Assembly (NCBI RefSeq): GCF_001677885.1
Contig: NZ_LOCQ01000062.1
Coordinates: 186,001 to 250,000 of the forward strand
Length of the DNA stretch: 64,000 nucleotides
Source: Janthinobacterium psychrotolerans
GTDB lineage: Bacteria > Pseudomonadota > Gammaproteobacteria > Burkholderiales > Burkholderiaceae_D
Reading direction: 5' to 3'
The stretch's first letter is position 1. Each line of letters begins with the position of its first letter. The notes under the pieces were generated by a model. That model made no database searches and was not told where the DNA came from. It worked only from the letters and a program-made list of their open reading frames with translations. Below are positions 53,443-63,259 of this stretch, one piece after another. The position numbers and the translations under genes are program-made.

Positions 53443-55329
53443 ATGAGTCAGAGCAGCCAGTTTTCCTTGTTGTCGCAGCGCCGCTTCGGGCCGTTTTTCT
53501 GGACCCAGTTCTTCGGCGCCTTCAACGACAATCTGTTCAAGACCGCCTTGATGGTGATCCTGGCCTACGATGCCCTGAGCTGGACCACGCTCGATGCATC
53601 GACCATCACCAACCTGATACCCGGGCTGTTCATCCTGCCCTATGTGGTGTTCTCGGCCACCGCCGGCCAGCTGGCCGACAAGTTTGAAAAGGCCGGGCTG
53701 GCGCGCTTCGTGAAATGGATGGAGCTGGTCATCATGGCGATCGCCGCCGCCGGCTGGATGACGCATACCCTGTGGCTGCTGGTGGCGGCCGTGGTCGGCA
53801 TGGGCATTCACTCCACGCTGTTTGGCCCCGTCAAATATGCCTATTTGCCGCAGCAGCTGAAACCCGAGGAACTGGTCGGTGGCAACGGCCTGATCGAAAT
53901 GGGCACCTTTGTCGGCATCCTGCTCGGTGAAATCCTCGGCGCCGTGCTGATCGTGCACAAGCCGTTCGGCGTGGAACTGGTGGCCGGTGCGACCATCGCG
54001 GTGTCCATTTTTGGTTTGATCGCCAGCTACCGCGTGCCGCGCACGCCGGCGCCCGAGCCGGATCTGAAGGTCAGTCTCAATTTCGTCGCCGAATCGTTCC
54101 GCAACCTCAATTTTTCGCGCAAGAACCGGCCCGTCTTCCTGGCCATGCTGGGCAACTCCTGGTTCTGGTTCTATGGCGCGCTGATCCTGGCGCAGTTCCC
54201 CGTGTATTCCAAGGATTTCCTGCATGGCGACCACAGCGTGTTCGTGCTGCTGCTGACGGTGTTTTCGGTCGGCATCGGCACCGGTTCGCTGCTGTGCGAA
54301 CGCCTGTCCGGCCACAAGATCGAGATCGGCCTGGTGCCGTTCGGCTCGATCGGCCTGTCGCTGTTCGGCATCGACCTGTACTTTGCCAGCAATGCCTATG
54401 CGAACACGCAGATCGTCGATGCGCTGGCGTTCGTCAGCCAGGCTGGCGTGCCGCGCATCCTGATCGACATCGTCATGATCGGCGTGTTCGGCGGCTTTTT
54501 CATCGTGCCGCTGTTCGCGCTGATCCAGACGCGCTGCGACCCGAAACATATTTCGCGCACGATTGCCGGCATGAATATCCTCAATGCCCTGTTCATGGTG
54601 GCGGCGGCTGGCCTGGCCATCGTGCTGCTGGGACAAGGCTTTACCATACCGCAGCTGTTCCTGATCACCGCCATCCTGAACGCGCTGGTGGCCGCCTATA
54701 TCTTCTCGCTGGTGCCGGAATTCCTGATGCGCTTCCTGGCCTGGATCCTGATCCAGACCGTGCACCGCGTGAAGGTGGTCGATGGCGAGCGGATTCCCGC
54801 CGAGGGCGCGGCCGTGCTGGTGTGCAATCATGTGAGCTATGTGGACGCCATCGTCATCGTCGCCGCCAGCCCGCGCCCGATCCGCTTCGTGATGGACCAC
54901 AAGATCTTCAAGATGCCGCTGATGGGCTGGTTGTTCCGCACCGCCAAGGCGATCCCGATCGCCTCGGCCAAGGACGATCCTTTCCTGATGGAGCGCGCCT
55001 TTGTCGATATCGCCCAGGCCCTGCACGAAGGCGACCTGGTGTGCATCTTCCCGGAAGGCAAGCTCACGCGCACGGGCCAGATCAGCGAGTTCAAGGGCGG
55101 CATCGCCAAGATCGTCGCGCGCAGCAAGGTGCCGGTGATCCCGCTGGCGCTGCGCGGCCTGTGGGGCCATCTGCTCAGCCACCGCAATGGACATCTGTTC
55201 GAACGCGCCTTCAAGGCCGGCCTGCGCTCGCGCCTGTCGCTGGCGGTCGGCCTGCCGGTGGCGCCCGAGGACGCCACGCCCGAATTGCTGCAACAAAAGG
55301 TGCAGGATTTGCGCGGCAAGTGGAAGTAA
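53443..55329 (+). CDS. MFS transporter fused to a PlsC-type acyltransferase
   Basis: This 628-residue protein begins with a 12-helix major facilitator domain resembling LplT (FWTQFFGAFNDNLFKTALMVIL, GMGIHSTLFGPVKYAYLPQ). From about residue 440 it has a glycerolipid acyltransferase domain with NHVSYVD (H463, D468) and FPEGKLTRTG (about 536). It probably flips lysophospholipid inward and reacylates it. Unlike enterobacterial LplT plus Aas, no acyl-ACP synthetase domain follows, so acyl-ACP or acyl-CoA must come from elsewhere. I start at ATG 53443 (MSQSSQFSLLS); an upstream TTG/ATG extension lacks family similarity. Confidence 0.9.
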   Translation: MSQSSQFSLLSQRRFGPFFWTQFFGAFNDNLFKTALMVILAYDALSWTTLDASTITNLIPGLFILPYVVFSATAGQLADKFEKAGLARFVKWMELVIMAIAAAGWMTHTLWLLVAAVVGMGIHSTLFGPVKYAYLPQQLKPEELVGGNGLIEMGTFVGILLGEILGAVLIVHKPFGVELVAGATIAVSIFGLIASYRVPRTPAPEPDLKVSLNFVAESFRNLNFSRKNRPVFLAMLGNSWFWFYGALILAQFPVYSKDFLHGDHSVFVLLLTVFSVGIGTGSLLCERLSGHKIEIGLVPFGSIGLSLFGIDLYFASNAYANTQIVDALAFVSQAGVPRILIDIVMIGVFGGFFIVPLFALIQTRCDPKHISRTIAGMNILNALFMVAAAGLAIVLLGQGFTIPQLFLITAILNALVAAYIFSLVPEFLMRFLAWILIQTVHRVKVVDGERIPAEGAAVLVCNHVSYVDAIVIVAASPRPIRFVMDHKIFKMPLMGWLFRTAKAIPIASAKDDPFLMERAFVDIAQALHEGDLVCIFPEGKLTRTGQISEFKGGIAKIVARSKVPVIPLALRGLWGHLLSHRNGHLFERAFKAGLRSRLSLAVGLPVAPEDATPELLQQKVQDLRGKWK

Positions 55330-55350
55330 GGAGCCGTGAGAAAACAAGTG

Positions 55351-56886
55351 TCACATTTGGGCGGTTCTGGCTCGATGCGATGCAAGGTGCTGTTCCAGCA
55401 GCGCGGTAATCGCCATGTAGTCGGCCGGCTTGGTCAGGTGAAAGTCGAAGCCCGCCTCCACGGTGCGCTGGCGGGTGTCGCCCTGGCCCCAGCCCGTCAG
55501 CGCGATCATCAGGCAATCGCGCCCGTTGGCCAGCCGGCGCACCTGGCGCGCCGTTTCATAGCCATCCATGCCCGGCATGCCCAGGTCCATCACGATCAGC
55601 CGCGGCCAGGCCAGCGCCACTTGCGCCAAAGCCTGCTGGCCGTCGTAGGCGACCACCGCCACATGGCCATCGAGCTGGAACATGGTTTGCAGCGCGTCGG
55701 CCGCATCGCGGTTGTCGTCCACCACCAGTATCCGCACGGCCGCGCCCGGGGCCGCGTTCGCCGGGCCCGGTGCGGCCGGCGCGACCACTGACTGTGGCGC
55801 TTCCCAGGCCGGCAGGGTGACCACGAAACGGCTGCCTTGCCCTGCGCCGGCGCTATACGCTTGCACGCTGCCGCCATGCAGTTCGGCAAACTGGCGCGCC
55901 AGGCTCAGGCCAATGCCCAGGCCGCTGGCCAGCTGTCCCGATGGCGCGCGGCTTTGCTCGAACATCGAAAAGATGCGCGGAATCGCTTCGGCATCGAGAC
56001 CGATGCCATTGTCCGCCAGGCTCACCTGCACCTGTTCGCCGGCCATCTGCGCGCTGATGTGGATGTGGCCGCCCGGCGGCGTGAATTTGATGGCGTTCGA
56101 GACAATATTCGAGAAAATCTGCACCAGGCGTGTATGGTCGGCGTGCAGCAGTAGCGGTTGCGGCGGCAAGTCCAGCGTCAGCGCGATGCCCTTGGCGCTG
56201 GCCGGTTCCTGGCACAGTTCCACCACATGGCCGATGATCTGCCCGAGCAGCACATCCTGGCGCTGCAAGGTTACCTTGCCGGTGGTGATGCGCGCCACGT
56301 CGAGCAAGTCGTCGACCAGGCGCGTGAGCTGCGCAACCTGGCGCTCGATCACGTCCCTGACCTTGGTGATCTGCTCGGCGTCCGGATACAGCCGGCTCAG
56401 CACGGCGGCCGAGCTGCGGATCGGCGCCAGCGGATTGCGCAACTCGTGGCCCAGGGTGGCGATGAATTCATCCTTGCGGCGCGCGCTTTCGCGCACCTGG
56501 TACTGGCGCGCGCGGGCGCGCAGCATGGCGTGGGCCGAGGTGATCAGGGTCACTGCGCGCACCGGTCGTTCCAGCAGGGTCAGGTTGCCCAGGGTGGCGA
56601 TGGCCTGCCGCAGCGGCAGGGAATCCTGGCCGCTGCGCGTGAGCAGCAGGATCGGCAGGTCTGACCAGTCAGCTTGCTGCCGCGCGTAATCGTTGAGTAC
56701 CTGCCAGGCGCCCGCAGGCAGCGCTTCTTCCACCGTCAGCACGCCGCCCGCGCCCAGGCTCAGCTGCTGCGCCAGTTCGCCGGCCGAGGCGCAGGCCAGG
56801 CTGTCGATGGCGCCGCTGGCCAGCACCCTGACGGCCAGGGCGGCGTCCTGGCCTGCCGGCGCGTGGATCAGGATGCGCTGTTCCAT
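55351..56886 (-). CDS. Hybrid histidine kinase with N-terminal pseudo-receiver
   Basis: This 511-residue cytosolic protein has three parts. Residues 1-125 resemble a receiver but lack the phosphorylatable aspartate (GGVLTVEEAL where D is expected) and have LERPV where the receiver lysine lies. A HisKA/HATPase core follows, with H147 in FIATLGHELRNPLAP, NIVSNAIKFTP, DNGIGLD and GLGIGLSLA. A true C-terminal receiver has D434 in IVMDLGMPGMDG. There is no membrane segment. It starts 8 nt after the KaiC-like gene, so the two are surely one operon and probably one signalling pathway. Confidence 0.9.
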   Translation of the reverse strand: MEQRILIHAPAGQDAALAVRVLASGAIDSLACASAGELAQQLSLGAGGVLTVEEALPAGAWQVLNDYARQQADWSDLPILLLTRSGQDSLPLRQAIATLGNLTLLERPVRAVTLITSAHAMLRARARQYQVRESARRKDEFIATLGHELRNPLAPIRSSAAVLSRLYPDAEQITKVRDVIERQVAQLTRLVDDLLDVARITTGKVTLQRQDVLLGQIIGHVVELCQEPASAKGIALTLDLPPQPLLLHADHTRLVQIFSNIVSNAIKFTPPGGHIHISAQMAGEQVQVSLADNGIGLDAEAIPRIFSMFEQSRAPSGQLASGLGIGLSLARQFAELHGGSVQAYSAGAGQGSRFVVTLPAWEAPQSVVAPAAPGPANAAPGAAVRILVVDDNRDAADALQTMFQLDGHVAVVAYDGQQALAQVALAWPRLIVMDLGMPGMDGYETARQVRRLANGRDCLMIALTGWGQGDTRQRTVEAGFDFHLTKPADYMAITALLEQHLASHRARTAQM

Positions 56887-56894
56887 GTTGCAAC

Positions 56895-58397
56895 CTAGGG
56901 GAAGGGCGTGCCGCCGACGGTGGGCATGCCCGACAGGATGCCGTGGAAGCCCGCCAGCGCCGGGCCGATGCGGATGCCCTGCGCGCCGATCTCGAAGCGG
57001 CGGATACTGCGTTCATGTGCACCAGCGCGTTTCTTGAACACGGAGATGGCTTGCCGCACTTCGCCTTCGGTTTCGTAGTAGCGCAGCATGATGACGCTGT
57101 CGGCCAGGTAGCTGGCGTCGGCCGAGGTGGTGGTCGCCATGCCGATCATGTTCTGCTGCACCCCCACCAGCAAGGTGGCCACGCCGCGCTGGCTCAGGTA
57201 GTTCAGCAGCTCGTGCAGATAGGTGCTTTGAAAGCGTTCGTCGGGCACCGCGTTCATGTAGCCGTTCAGGCTGTCGATGACAATCACGCGCGCCCCGCGT
57301 TCGGCTGCGTCGACCACCGCCTGGGCGAATTCACCGGGTGTCAGTTCGGCCGGATCGATCTGCTGTACGCTGAGCAGGCCCTTGTCGAGCGCCTCGCGCA
57401 AGCGCATGCCCACGCCGTCGGTACGGTTGAGCAGCTTGCTGCGCGCTTCCTCGAACAGGAACATGGCGCACGCTTCGCCGCGCAAGGCGGCCGCATGCAC
57501 GAACTGCGCCGCCAGAGTCGACTTGCCGCTGCCGGCCGGGCCGGAAATGAGCGTGCTCATGCCTTCTTCCAGGCCGCCGCCTATCATGGCGTCGAGTTCC
57601 TCCACGCCGCTCGACAGGCTGGCGCGCATGGTGTCGCTGCGGCTGTCGGCCGCCACCAGGCGCGGATAGACCACCAGGCCACGATGGGCGATCTTGTAGT
57701 CGTGCGCGCCGCCGCGAAACGCCACGCCGCGGTATTTCACCACGCGCACGCGGCGCCGGTCATTGCCATAGGCCTGGGTCTGCAGTTCGAGCGAGATCAC
57801 GCAATGGGCCACGCTGCGCACCTGCAAGCCGTCGTCCATGGCGGAGCGGTCGTCGATCAGCACGGTGGTGCAGTGGCGGCTGGCCAGGTATTGTTTCAGC
57901 GCCACCACCTGGCGCCGGTAGCGCAGCGGGTTTTCCGCCAGCAGTTGCAGTTCTGACAGGGAATCGAGCACCAGCCTGGCTGGCCGGTGCTTGTCGATCG
58001 CCGCCAGGATGCGCTGGTTGGTGGCCGCCAGTTCGATCTCGGACGGGTGGAAGATGGTGTACTGGCGGTCCGGGTCGAGCATGTCGTCGCTGGGCGCCAC
58101 TTCCTCGATGCCGATGCCGGCCAGGTCCCAGCCGTGCGAGCGGGCCGCGCCGCGCAATTCGATTTCGGATTCGGCCAGCGCCATGTACAGCACGCGTTCA
58201 CCGGCGCGCACGCCTTCCATCAGGAACTGCAGCGCCAGGGTGGTCTTGCCGGTGCCCGGTATGCCTTCGAGCAGGTACAGGCGGTCCGGTTCCATGCCGC
58301 CCGACAGGATCGCATCGAGCCCCGGCACGCCGGTCGAGCGCAGCACCGTGGCAGGCTGCGGCAGGGTGTTTGCTTGCATGGGTGCCGGTGTCGTCAT
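56895..58397 (-). CDS. KaiC-like double-domain ATPase
   Basis: This 500-residue protein has two RecA-like KaiC domains. P-loops are GIPGTGKTT (45-53) and GPAGSGKST (286-294); acidic catalytic residues follow in AESE (75-78) and LFEEA (about 315-317). In the CII domain the segment TSADASYLADSVIMLRY aligns with the cyanobacterial phosphosite region; S429-Y430 stand where S431-T432 occur, so the threonine is lost. No kaiA or kaiB gene is in the window. ATG 58397 (MTTPAPMQAN) is chosen; a downstream ATG at 58379 is possible. It is coupled to the hybrid kinase. Confidence 0.92.
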   Translation of the reverse strand: MTTPAPMQANTLPQPATVLRSTGVPGLDAILSGGMEPDRLYLLEGIPGTGKTTLALQFLMEGVRAGERVLYMALAESEIELRGAARSHGWDLAGIGIEEVAPSDDMLDPDRQYTIFHPSEIELAATNQRILAAIDKHRPARLVLDSLSELQLLAENPLRYRRQVVALKQYLASRHCTTVLIDDRSAMDDGLQVRSVAHCVISLELQTQAYGNDRRRVRVVKYRGVAFRGGAHDYKIAHRGLVVYPRLVAADSRSDTMRASLSSGVEELDAMIGGGLEEGMSTLISGPAGSGKSTLAAQFVHAAALRGEACAMFLFEEARSKLLNRTDGVGMRLREALDKGLLSVQQIDPAELTPGEFAQAVVDAAERGARVIVIDSLNGYMNAVPDERFQSTYLHELLNYLSQRGVATLLVGVQQNMIGMATTTSADASYLADSVIMLRYYETEGEVRQAISVFKKRAGAHERSIRRFEIGAQGIRIGPALAGFHGILSGMPTVGGTPFP

Positions 58398-58845
58398 TGC
58401 CGCTCGCTGTTCCCGGCCAGGCAAACCGCCTCAGCCGTATTGGCCAGCCTGTCCATTCAGGCCGGTAAATATGGTAATGGATTTGCATGATAATGTCTTT
58501 TCGATACCATTGGTAAATAAGTATGTTGATGAGGCCGGCTTTGGTGCTGGCGCAACGCTTGCCATGCTGGCAAGCAAAAAAAGCGCGACCCTGCTACAGT
58601 AGCTGTGCAAATCCTTCCCCGCCACACCGTCGTACCGTCGCCTGCCAGCTCTGTTTCACGCAAGGCAAGCCACTGCCGTGACTGAATCGTTGCCGTACCG
58701 ATCATCAAAGAATTGGAAAAAGTTTCCATGTATCAATTGTAAATCTGCTTGACGATTTTAGAATGATCGTTCATTCTTTGATCTGCGTTAATAAATTTCC
58801 CCATTTCTAACGACACTAGCCCGCTTCTTTTTCAGAAAGTCCAAG
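58398..58845. other. 448-bp divergent region with TetR-type operator
   Basis: This separates the KaiC-like operon from the RND pump operon. AGAATGA-TCGT-TCATTCT (58761-58778) is a 7-bp-arm palindrome like those bound by AcrR/TtgR-type repressors. It overlaps a candidate pump promoter: TTGACG at 58750 and CATTCT at 58773, 17 bp apart. No tetR-family gene lies nearby in the window. The rest shows no gene I can support. Confidence 0.6.
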
Positions 58846-60075
58846 ATGCAACCAACATTTTCCCTGACGTCGCCGCGTACGAGCGGCGCTATTGCCGTCC
58901 TGTGCGCCACAGTAATGATGGCCGGCTGCAGTAAAAAACAGGCCGCCCCGCCGCCGCAGCAAGCGCCGCAGGTAGTCGTGTTTACTGTTAATCCGGCCGC
59001 GTTGCCGATGGTGGCCGACCTGTCCGGCCGGACCAATGCGTATCAAGTGGCCGATGTGCGTCCGCAAGTGGGCGGCCTGATCCAGAAGCGCCTGTTCGTC
59101 GAAGGCGCCGATGTAAAAGCCGGCACGCCGCTGTACCAGATCGACTCGGCCAGCTACCGTGCTTCCTACAATTCGGCCAAGGCCGCATTGACCAAGGCCA
59201 AGGCCAACCTGCTCACTTCCGGTCCGAAAGCCGCGCGCTACAAGGAACTGGTCGCCATCGAAGGCGTCAGCCGCCAGGAATACGACGATGCCGTCGCCGC
59301 CTACGAGCAGGCCAAGGCCGATGTGGAAGCGGCCACCGCCGCGCTGGAATCGGCCAATATCAACGTGCGCTACACCACCGTGACGGCACCGATCAGCGGC
59401 CGCACCAGCCGCTCGACCGTGACGGCCGGCGCGCTGGTGACCGCCGGCCAGGCCGAAGCCCTGACCACGGTGCAGCAGCTCGATCCGATCTATGTCGACG
59501 TGACCCAGTCGAGCACCGACCTGCTGCGCCTGAAGCGCCAGCTGGCCGACGGCAGCCTGAAGAAAGCTGGCGACGGCCAGGCCAAGGTCAATTTGATCTT
59601 GCCGGACGGCAGCAAGTACAGCGAACCGGGCAAGCTGCAGTTCTCCGGCGTCAGCGTCGAGCCGACCACCGGCAACGTGGTGCTGCGCGCGCTGTTCCCG
59701 AATCCGAAAGGCGAGCTGCTGCCAGGCATGTTCGTACGTGCCCAGCTGGAAACCGGTATCAACGACAAGGCCATTACCGTGCCGCAAGTGGGCGTGTCGC
59801 GCAACCAGAAGGGCGAAGCCACCGCCATGATCCTGAACAAGGAAAACAAGGTCGAGCCGCGCGTCATCACCACCAACGGCACCTCCGGCACCAGCTGGAT
59901 CGTGACGTCCGGCCTGGCCGCCGGCGACCGTGTGATCGTGGAAGGCTTGCAAAAAATCAAGCCGGGCGCACCTGCCGTCGCCGTGCCTGCCGCCGCGCCC
60001 GCCGCAGCCGGTGGCGCGCCAGCCGCACCAGGCGCCGCACCAGCCGCGTCCGCACCAGCGGCCAGCGCCCAATAA
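58846..60075 (+). CDS. RND efflux periplasmic adaptor (AcrA/MexA-like lipoprotein)
   Basis: This 409-residue membrane-fusion protein links the inner-membrane pump to the outer-membrane channel. It has a lipoprotein signal with MMAGC (C28), a lipoyl-like region (VADVRPQVGGLIQKRLFVEGADVKAGTPLYQID), a helical hairpin (KAKADVEAATAALESANINVRYTTVTAPISGR) and beta-barrel segments. The C-terminal 40 residues are very Ala/Pro-rich. A candidate TetR-type operator lies upstream. The pump gene follows after 15 nt. Confidence 0.94.
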   Translation: MQPTFSLTSPRTSGAIAVLCATVMMAGCSKKQAAPPPQQAPQVVVFTVNPAALPMVADLSGRTNAYQVADVRPQVGGLIQKRLFVEGADVKAGTPLYQIDSASYRASYNSAKAALTKAKANLLTSGPKAARYKELVAIEGVSRQEYDDAVAAYEQAKADVEAATAALESANINVRYTTVTAPISGRTSRSTVTAGALVTAGQAEALTTVQQLDPIYVDVTQSSTDLLRLKRQLADGSLKKAGDGQAKVNLILPDGSKYSEPGKLQFSGVSVEPTTGNVVLRALFPNPKGELLPGMFVRAQLETGINDKAITVPQVGVSRNQKGEATAMILNKENKVEPRVITTNGTSGTSWIVTSGLAAGDRVIVEGLQKIKPGAPAVAVPAAAPAAAGGAPAAPGAAPAASAPAASAQ

Positions 60076-60090
60076 TTCAGGAGAATATTA

Positions 60091-63000
60091 ATGGCCCGTT
60101 TTTTCATTGACCGCCCGATTTTTGCGTGGGTGGTCGCGATCGTGATCATGCTTGCCGGCATAATCTCGATCCTCAGTTTGCCCATTGCGCAGTATCCAAG
60201 CATCGCGCCGCCGTCGATCTCGATCAGCGGCTCCTACCCTGGCGCCTCGGCCAAGACGGTGGAAGACGCCGTGACCCAGGTCATCGAACAGAAGATGAAG
60301 GGTATCGACGGCTTGCGCTATATGTCCTCGTCGAGCGATTCGACCGGCGGCATCAGCATCACGCTGACGTTTACCAACGGCACCAATCCCGACATCGCCC
60401 AGGTGCAGGTACAGAACAAGCTGCAGCTGGCCACGCCACTGCTGCCGACCGCTGTCACGCAACAGGGCCTGGTAGTGGCCAAGGCCACCAAGAACTTCAT
60501 GATCGTGTTCGGCTTCATCTCCGAAGACGGCAGCATGAACCAGACCGACTTGAGCGATTACGTCGCCGCCAACGTGGTCGATCCGCTGAGCCGCGTGCCC
60601 GGCGTCGGCGACGTCACCCTGTTCGGTTCGCAGTACGCGATGCGCATCTGGCTCGATCCGGCCAAGCTGCAAAGCTTCCAGCTGACCCCGGCCGACGTCA
60701 TCACCTCGATCCAGGCGCAGAACGCCGAAGTATCGGCCGGTGAGTTGGGCGGCGCGCCAGCCGTTGCTGGCCAGCAGCTGAACGCCACCGTCTCGGCGCA
60801 AAGCCGGCTGCAGACCGCCGAGCAGTTCGGCGCCATCCTGCTGAAAACCACCACCGGCGGCGCGCAAGTGCTGTTGAAGGACGTGGCGCGCATGGAGCTG
60901 GGCCGCGAGAACTACAACACGGTGGCCCGCTACAACGGCAACGCCGCCACCGGTATCGCCATCAAGCTGGCCACCGGCGCCAATGCGCTCGACACCGCCA
61001 CCGCCGTCAAGGCGATGGTCGCTACCCTGGGCAAGCAGTTCCCGGCTGGCATGAAAGCCGTCGTCGCGTTCGACACCACGCCATTCGTCAAGCTGTCGAT
61101 CGAAGAAGTGGTGAAAACCCTGGTCGAAGCGGTGATCCTGGTATTCCTGGTGATGTATCTGTTCCTGCAGAACTTCCGTGCCACCCTGATCCCGACCATG
61201 GCCGTGCCGGTGGTGCTGCTCGGTACCTTCGGTATCCTGAACGCTTTCGGCTACTCGATCAATACGCTGACCATGTTCGCCATGGTGCTGGCGATCGGCT
61301 TGCTGGTCGATGACGCCATCGTGGTGGTGGAAAACGTCGAGCGGGTGATGAGCGAAGAGGGCTTGTCGCCGCTGGAAGCGACGCGCAAGTCGATGACGCA
61401 GATTACCGGTGCGCTGGTCGGTATCGCCATGGTGCTGTCGGCCGTGTTCGTGCCGATGGCCTTCTTTGCCGGCTCGACCGGCGTGATTTACCGCCAGTTT
61501 TCCATTACGATCGTCTCCTCGATGGTGCTGTCGGTGATCGTCGCGATGGTGTTTACGCCAGCGCTGTGCGCCACCATCCTGAAGCCGGTCGAAAAAGGCC
61601 ATCACGCCACCAACAAGGGTTTCTTCGGCTGGTTCAACCGCAGTTTTGACCGCAGCAGCGAAAAATACCAGGGCTTCGTGGGCAGCATGATCACCCACCG
61701 CCTGCGTTCGATGCTGATGTACCTGGTGCTGCTGGTGGCGCTGGTGCTGGTGTTCATGCGCCTGCCAACGTCGTTCCTGCCGGAAGAAGACCAGGGCATC
61801 CTGTTTACCCAGATCCAGCTGCCGACGGGCGCCACGCAAGAGCGCACCCTGGGCGTCATCAAGCAGGTCGAGCAGCACTTCATGACCAATGAAAAAGCCA
61901 ATGTCGCTTCGGTGTTTGCGGTGGCCGGCTTCAGCTTCGGCGGCAATGGCCAGAACACCGGTATCGCCTTCGTGCGCCTGAAAGACTGGTCCGAACGCAA
62001 GGCGGGCGACGCCAAGGCGTCCGCCGTTGCCGGCCGCGCCATGGGCGCGCTGCTGCAGCTGAAAGACGCGATGGTGTTTACGTTTGCGCCACCGGCGGTG
62101 CTGGAACTGGGTAACGCCACCGGTTTCGACATGCAGCTGCAGGACACCGGCGGCGTCGGGCATGACGCCCTGATGGCGGCGCGTAACCAGCTGCTGGGCA
62201 TGGCCGCGCAAAACCCGGTCATGGTCGGCGTGCGTCCGAACGGCCAGGAAGACACGCCGCAGTACAAGATCGACATCGACCAGCAGAAAGCCACCTCGCT
62301 GGGCCTGAAGATCGACGAAATCAACCGCGTGCTGTCCGTCGGCTGGGGTAGTGCGTATGTGAATGACTTCATCGACCGCGGCCGCGTGAAGAAGGTCTAC
62401 ATGCAGGGCGAAGCCAGTTCGCGCATGGTGCCGGAAGACCTGAGCAAGTGGTACGTGCGCAATAGCGCCGGCGAAATGGTGCCGTTCTCGGCCTTTGCCA
62501 CCGGCAAGTGGATCTACGCTTCGCCACGCCTGGAGCGCTACAACGGCTTGCCATCGATGGAAATCCTCGGCACGCCGGCGCCTGGCCAAAGCACGGGCGC
62601 GGCCATGAATGCGATGGAAGAAATGGTCGCCAAGCTGCCGCCTGGCATCGGCCTGTCGTGGACCGGCACCTCGCTCGAAGAGCGCGAGTCCGGTTCGCAG
62701 ACGCCGCAGCTGTACGCCATTTCGCTGCTGATCGTGTTCCTGTGCCTGGCCGCGCTGTATGAAAGCTGGTCGATTCCGTTCTCGGTGCTGCTGGTCGTGC
62801 CGCTGGGCGTGATCGGTACCGTGCTCGGCACCTGGCTGTTCGGCCTGTCGAACGATGTCTACTTCCAGGTGGGCTTGCTGACCGTGGTGGGCCTGTCGGC
62901 GAAGAACGCGATTCTGATCGTCGAGTTTGCGAAGGAAATGCAGGAATCGGGCATGTCGCTGCTGGACGCGACCTTGCATGCGGTGCGCCTGCGCCTGCGT

Positions 63001-63258
63001 CCTATTCTGATGACCTCGATCGCTTTCGGCCTGGGCGTGCTGCCACTGGCCATTTCCAGCGGCGCCGGTTCGGGCAGCCAGAACGCCATCGGTATCGGCG
63101 TGCTGGGCGGGATGCTGACAGCCACCTTCCTCGGTATCTTCTTCGTGCCGGTGTTCTTCGTGCTGGTGCGCGGCTTCTTCTCGAAGTCCGATGACAAGCA
63201 AGGTACGCCAGCGACGCCTGGTGCGCCAGCCGTCACGCTTTCCAAGGATGCACATTAA
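60091..63258 (+). CDS. RND multidrug efflux permease (AcrB/MexB-like, HAE1)
   Basis: This 1055-residue inner-membrane pump exports hydrophobic and amphiphilic compounds using the proton gradient. It starts [20 protein letters not shown], as in HAE1 members. The proton-relay residues are present: D407 and D408 in [17 protein letters not shown] and K938 in [17 protein letters not shown]. Two large periplasmic loops and 12 helices fit AcrB in length. GGAG precedes the ATG. A long opposite-strand frame here is a composition artefact. Confidence 0.95.
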   Translation: MARFFIDRPIFAWVVAIVIMLAGIISILSLPIAQYPSIAPPSISISGSYPGASAKTVEDAVTQVIEQKMKGIDGLRYMSSSSDSTGGISITLTFTNGTNPDIAQVQVQNKLQLATPLLPTAVTQQGLVVAKATKNFMIVFGFISEDGSMNQTDLSDYVAANVVDPLSRVPGVGDVTLFGSQYAMRIWLDPAKLQSFQLTPADVITSIQAQNAEVSAGELGGAPAVAGQQLNATVSAQSRLQTAEQFGAILLKTTTGGAQVLLKDVARMELGRENYNTVARYNGNAATGIAIKLATGANALDTATAVKAMVATLGKQFPAGMKAVVAFDTTPFVKLSIEEVVKTLVEAVILVFLVMYLFLQNFRATLIPTMAVPVVLLGTFGILNAFGYSINTLTMFAMVLAIGLLVDDAIVVVENVERVMSEEGLSPLEATRKSMTQITGALVGIAMVLSAVFVPMAFFAGSTGVIYRQFSITIVSSMVLSVIVAMVFTPALCATILKPVEKGHHATNKGFFGWFNRSFDRSSEKYQGFVGSMITHRLRSMLMYLVLLVALVLVFMRLPTSFLPEEDQGILFTQIQLPTGATQERTLGVIKQVEQHFMTNEKANVASVFAVAGFSFGGNGQNTGIAFVRLKDWSERKAGDAKASAVAGRAMGALLQLKDAMVFTFAPPAVLELGNATGFDMQLQDTGGVGHDALMAARNQLLGMAAQNPVMVGVRPNGQEDTPQYKIDIDQQKATSLGLKIDEINRVLSVGWGSAYVNDFIDRGRVKKVYMQGEASSRMVPEDLSKWYVRNSAGEMVPFSAFATGKWIYASPRLERYNGLPSMEILGTPAPGQSTGAAMNAMEEMVAKLPPGIGLSWTGTSLEERESGSQTPQLYAISLLIVFLCLAALYESWSIPFSVLLVVPLGVIGTVLGTWLFGLSNDVYFQVGLLTVVGLSAKNAILIVEFAKEMQESGMSLLDATLHAVRLRLRPILMTSIAFGLGVLPLAISSGAGSGSQNAIGIGVLGGMLTATFLGIFFVPVFFVLVRGFFSKSDDKQGTPATPGAPAVTLSKDAH

Positions 63259-63259
63259 T

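Noticed and set aside
53308..55347. A 679-codon minus-strand frame opposite the MFS-acyltransferase gene
   Set aside because: The His/Asp/Gln-rich product has no recognisable motif, and the plus strand shows clear acyltransferase motifs.
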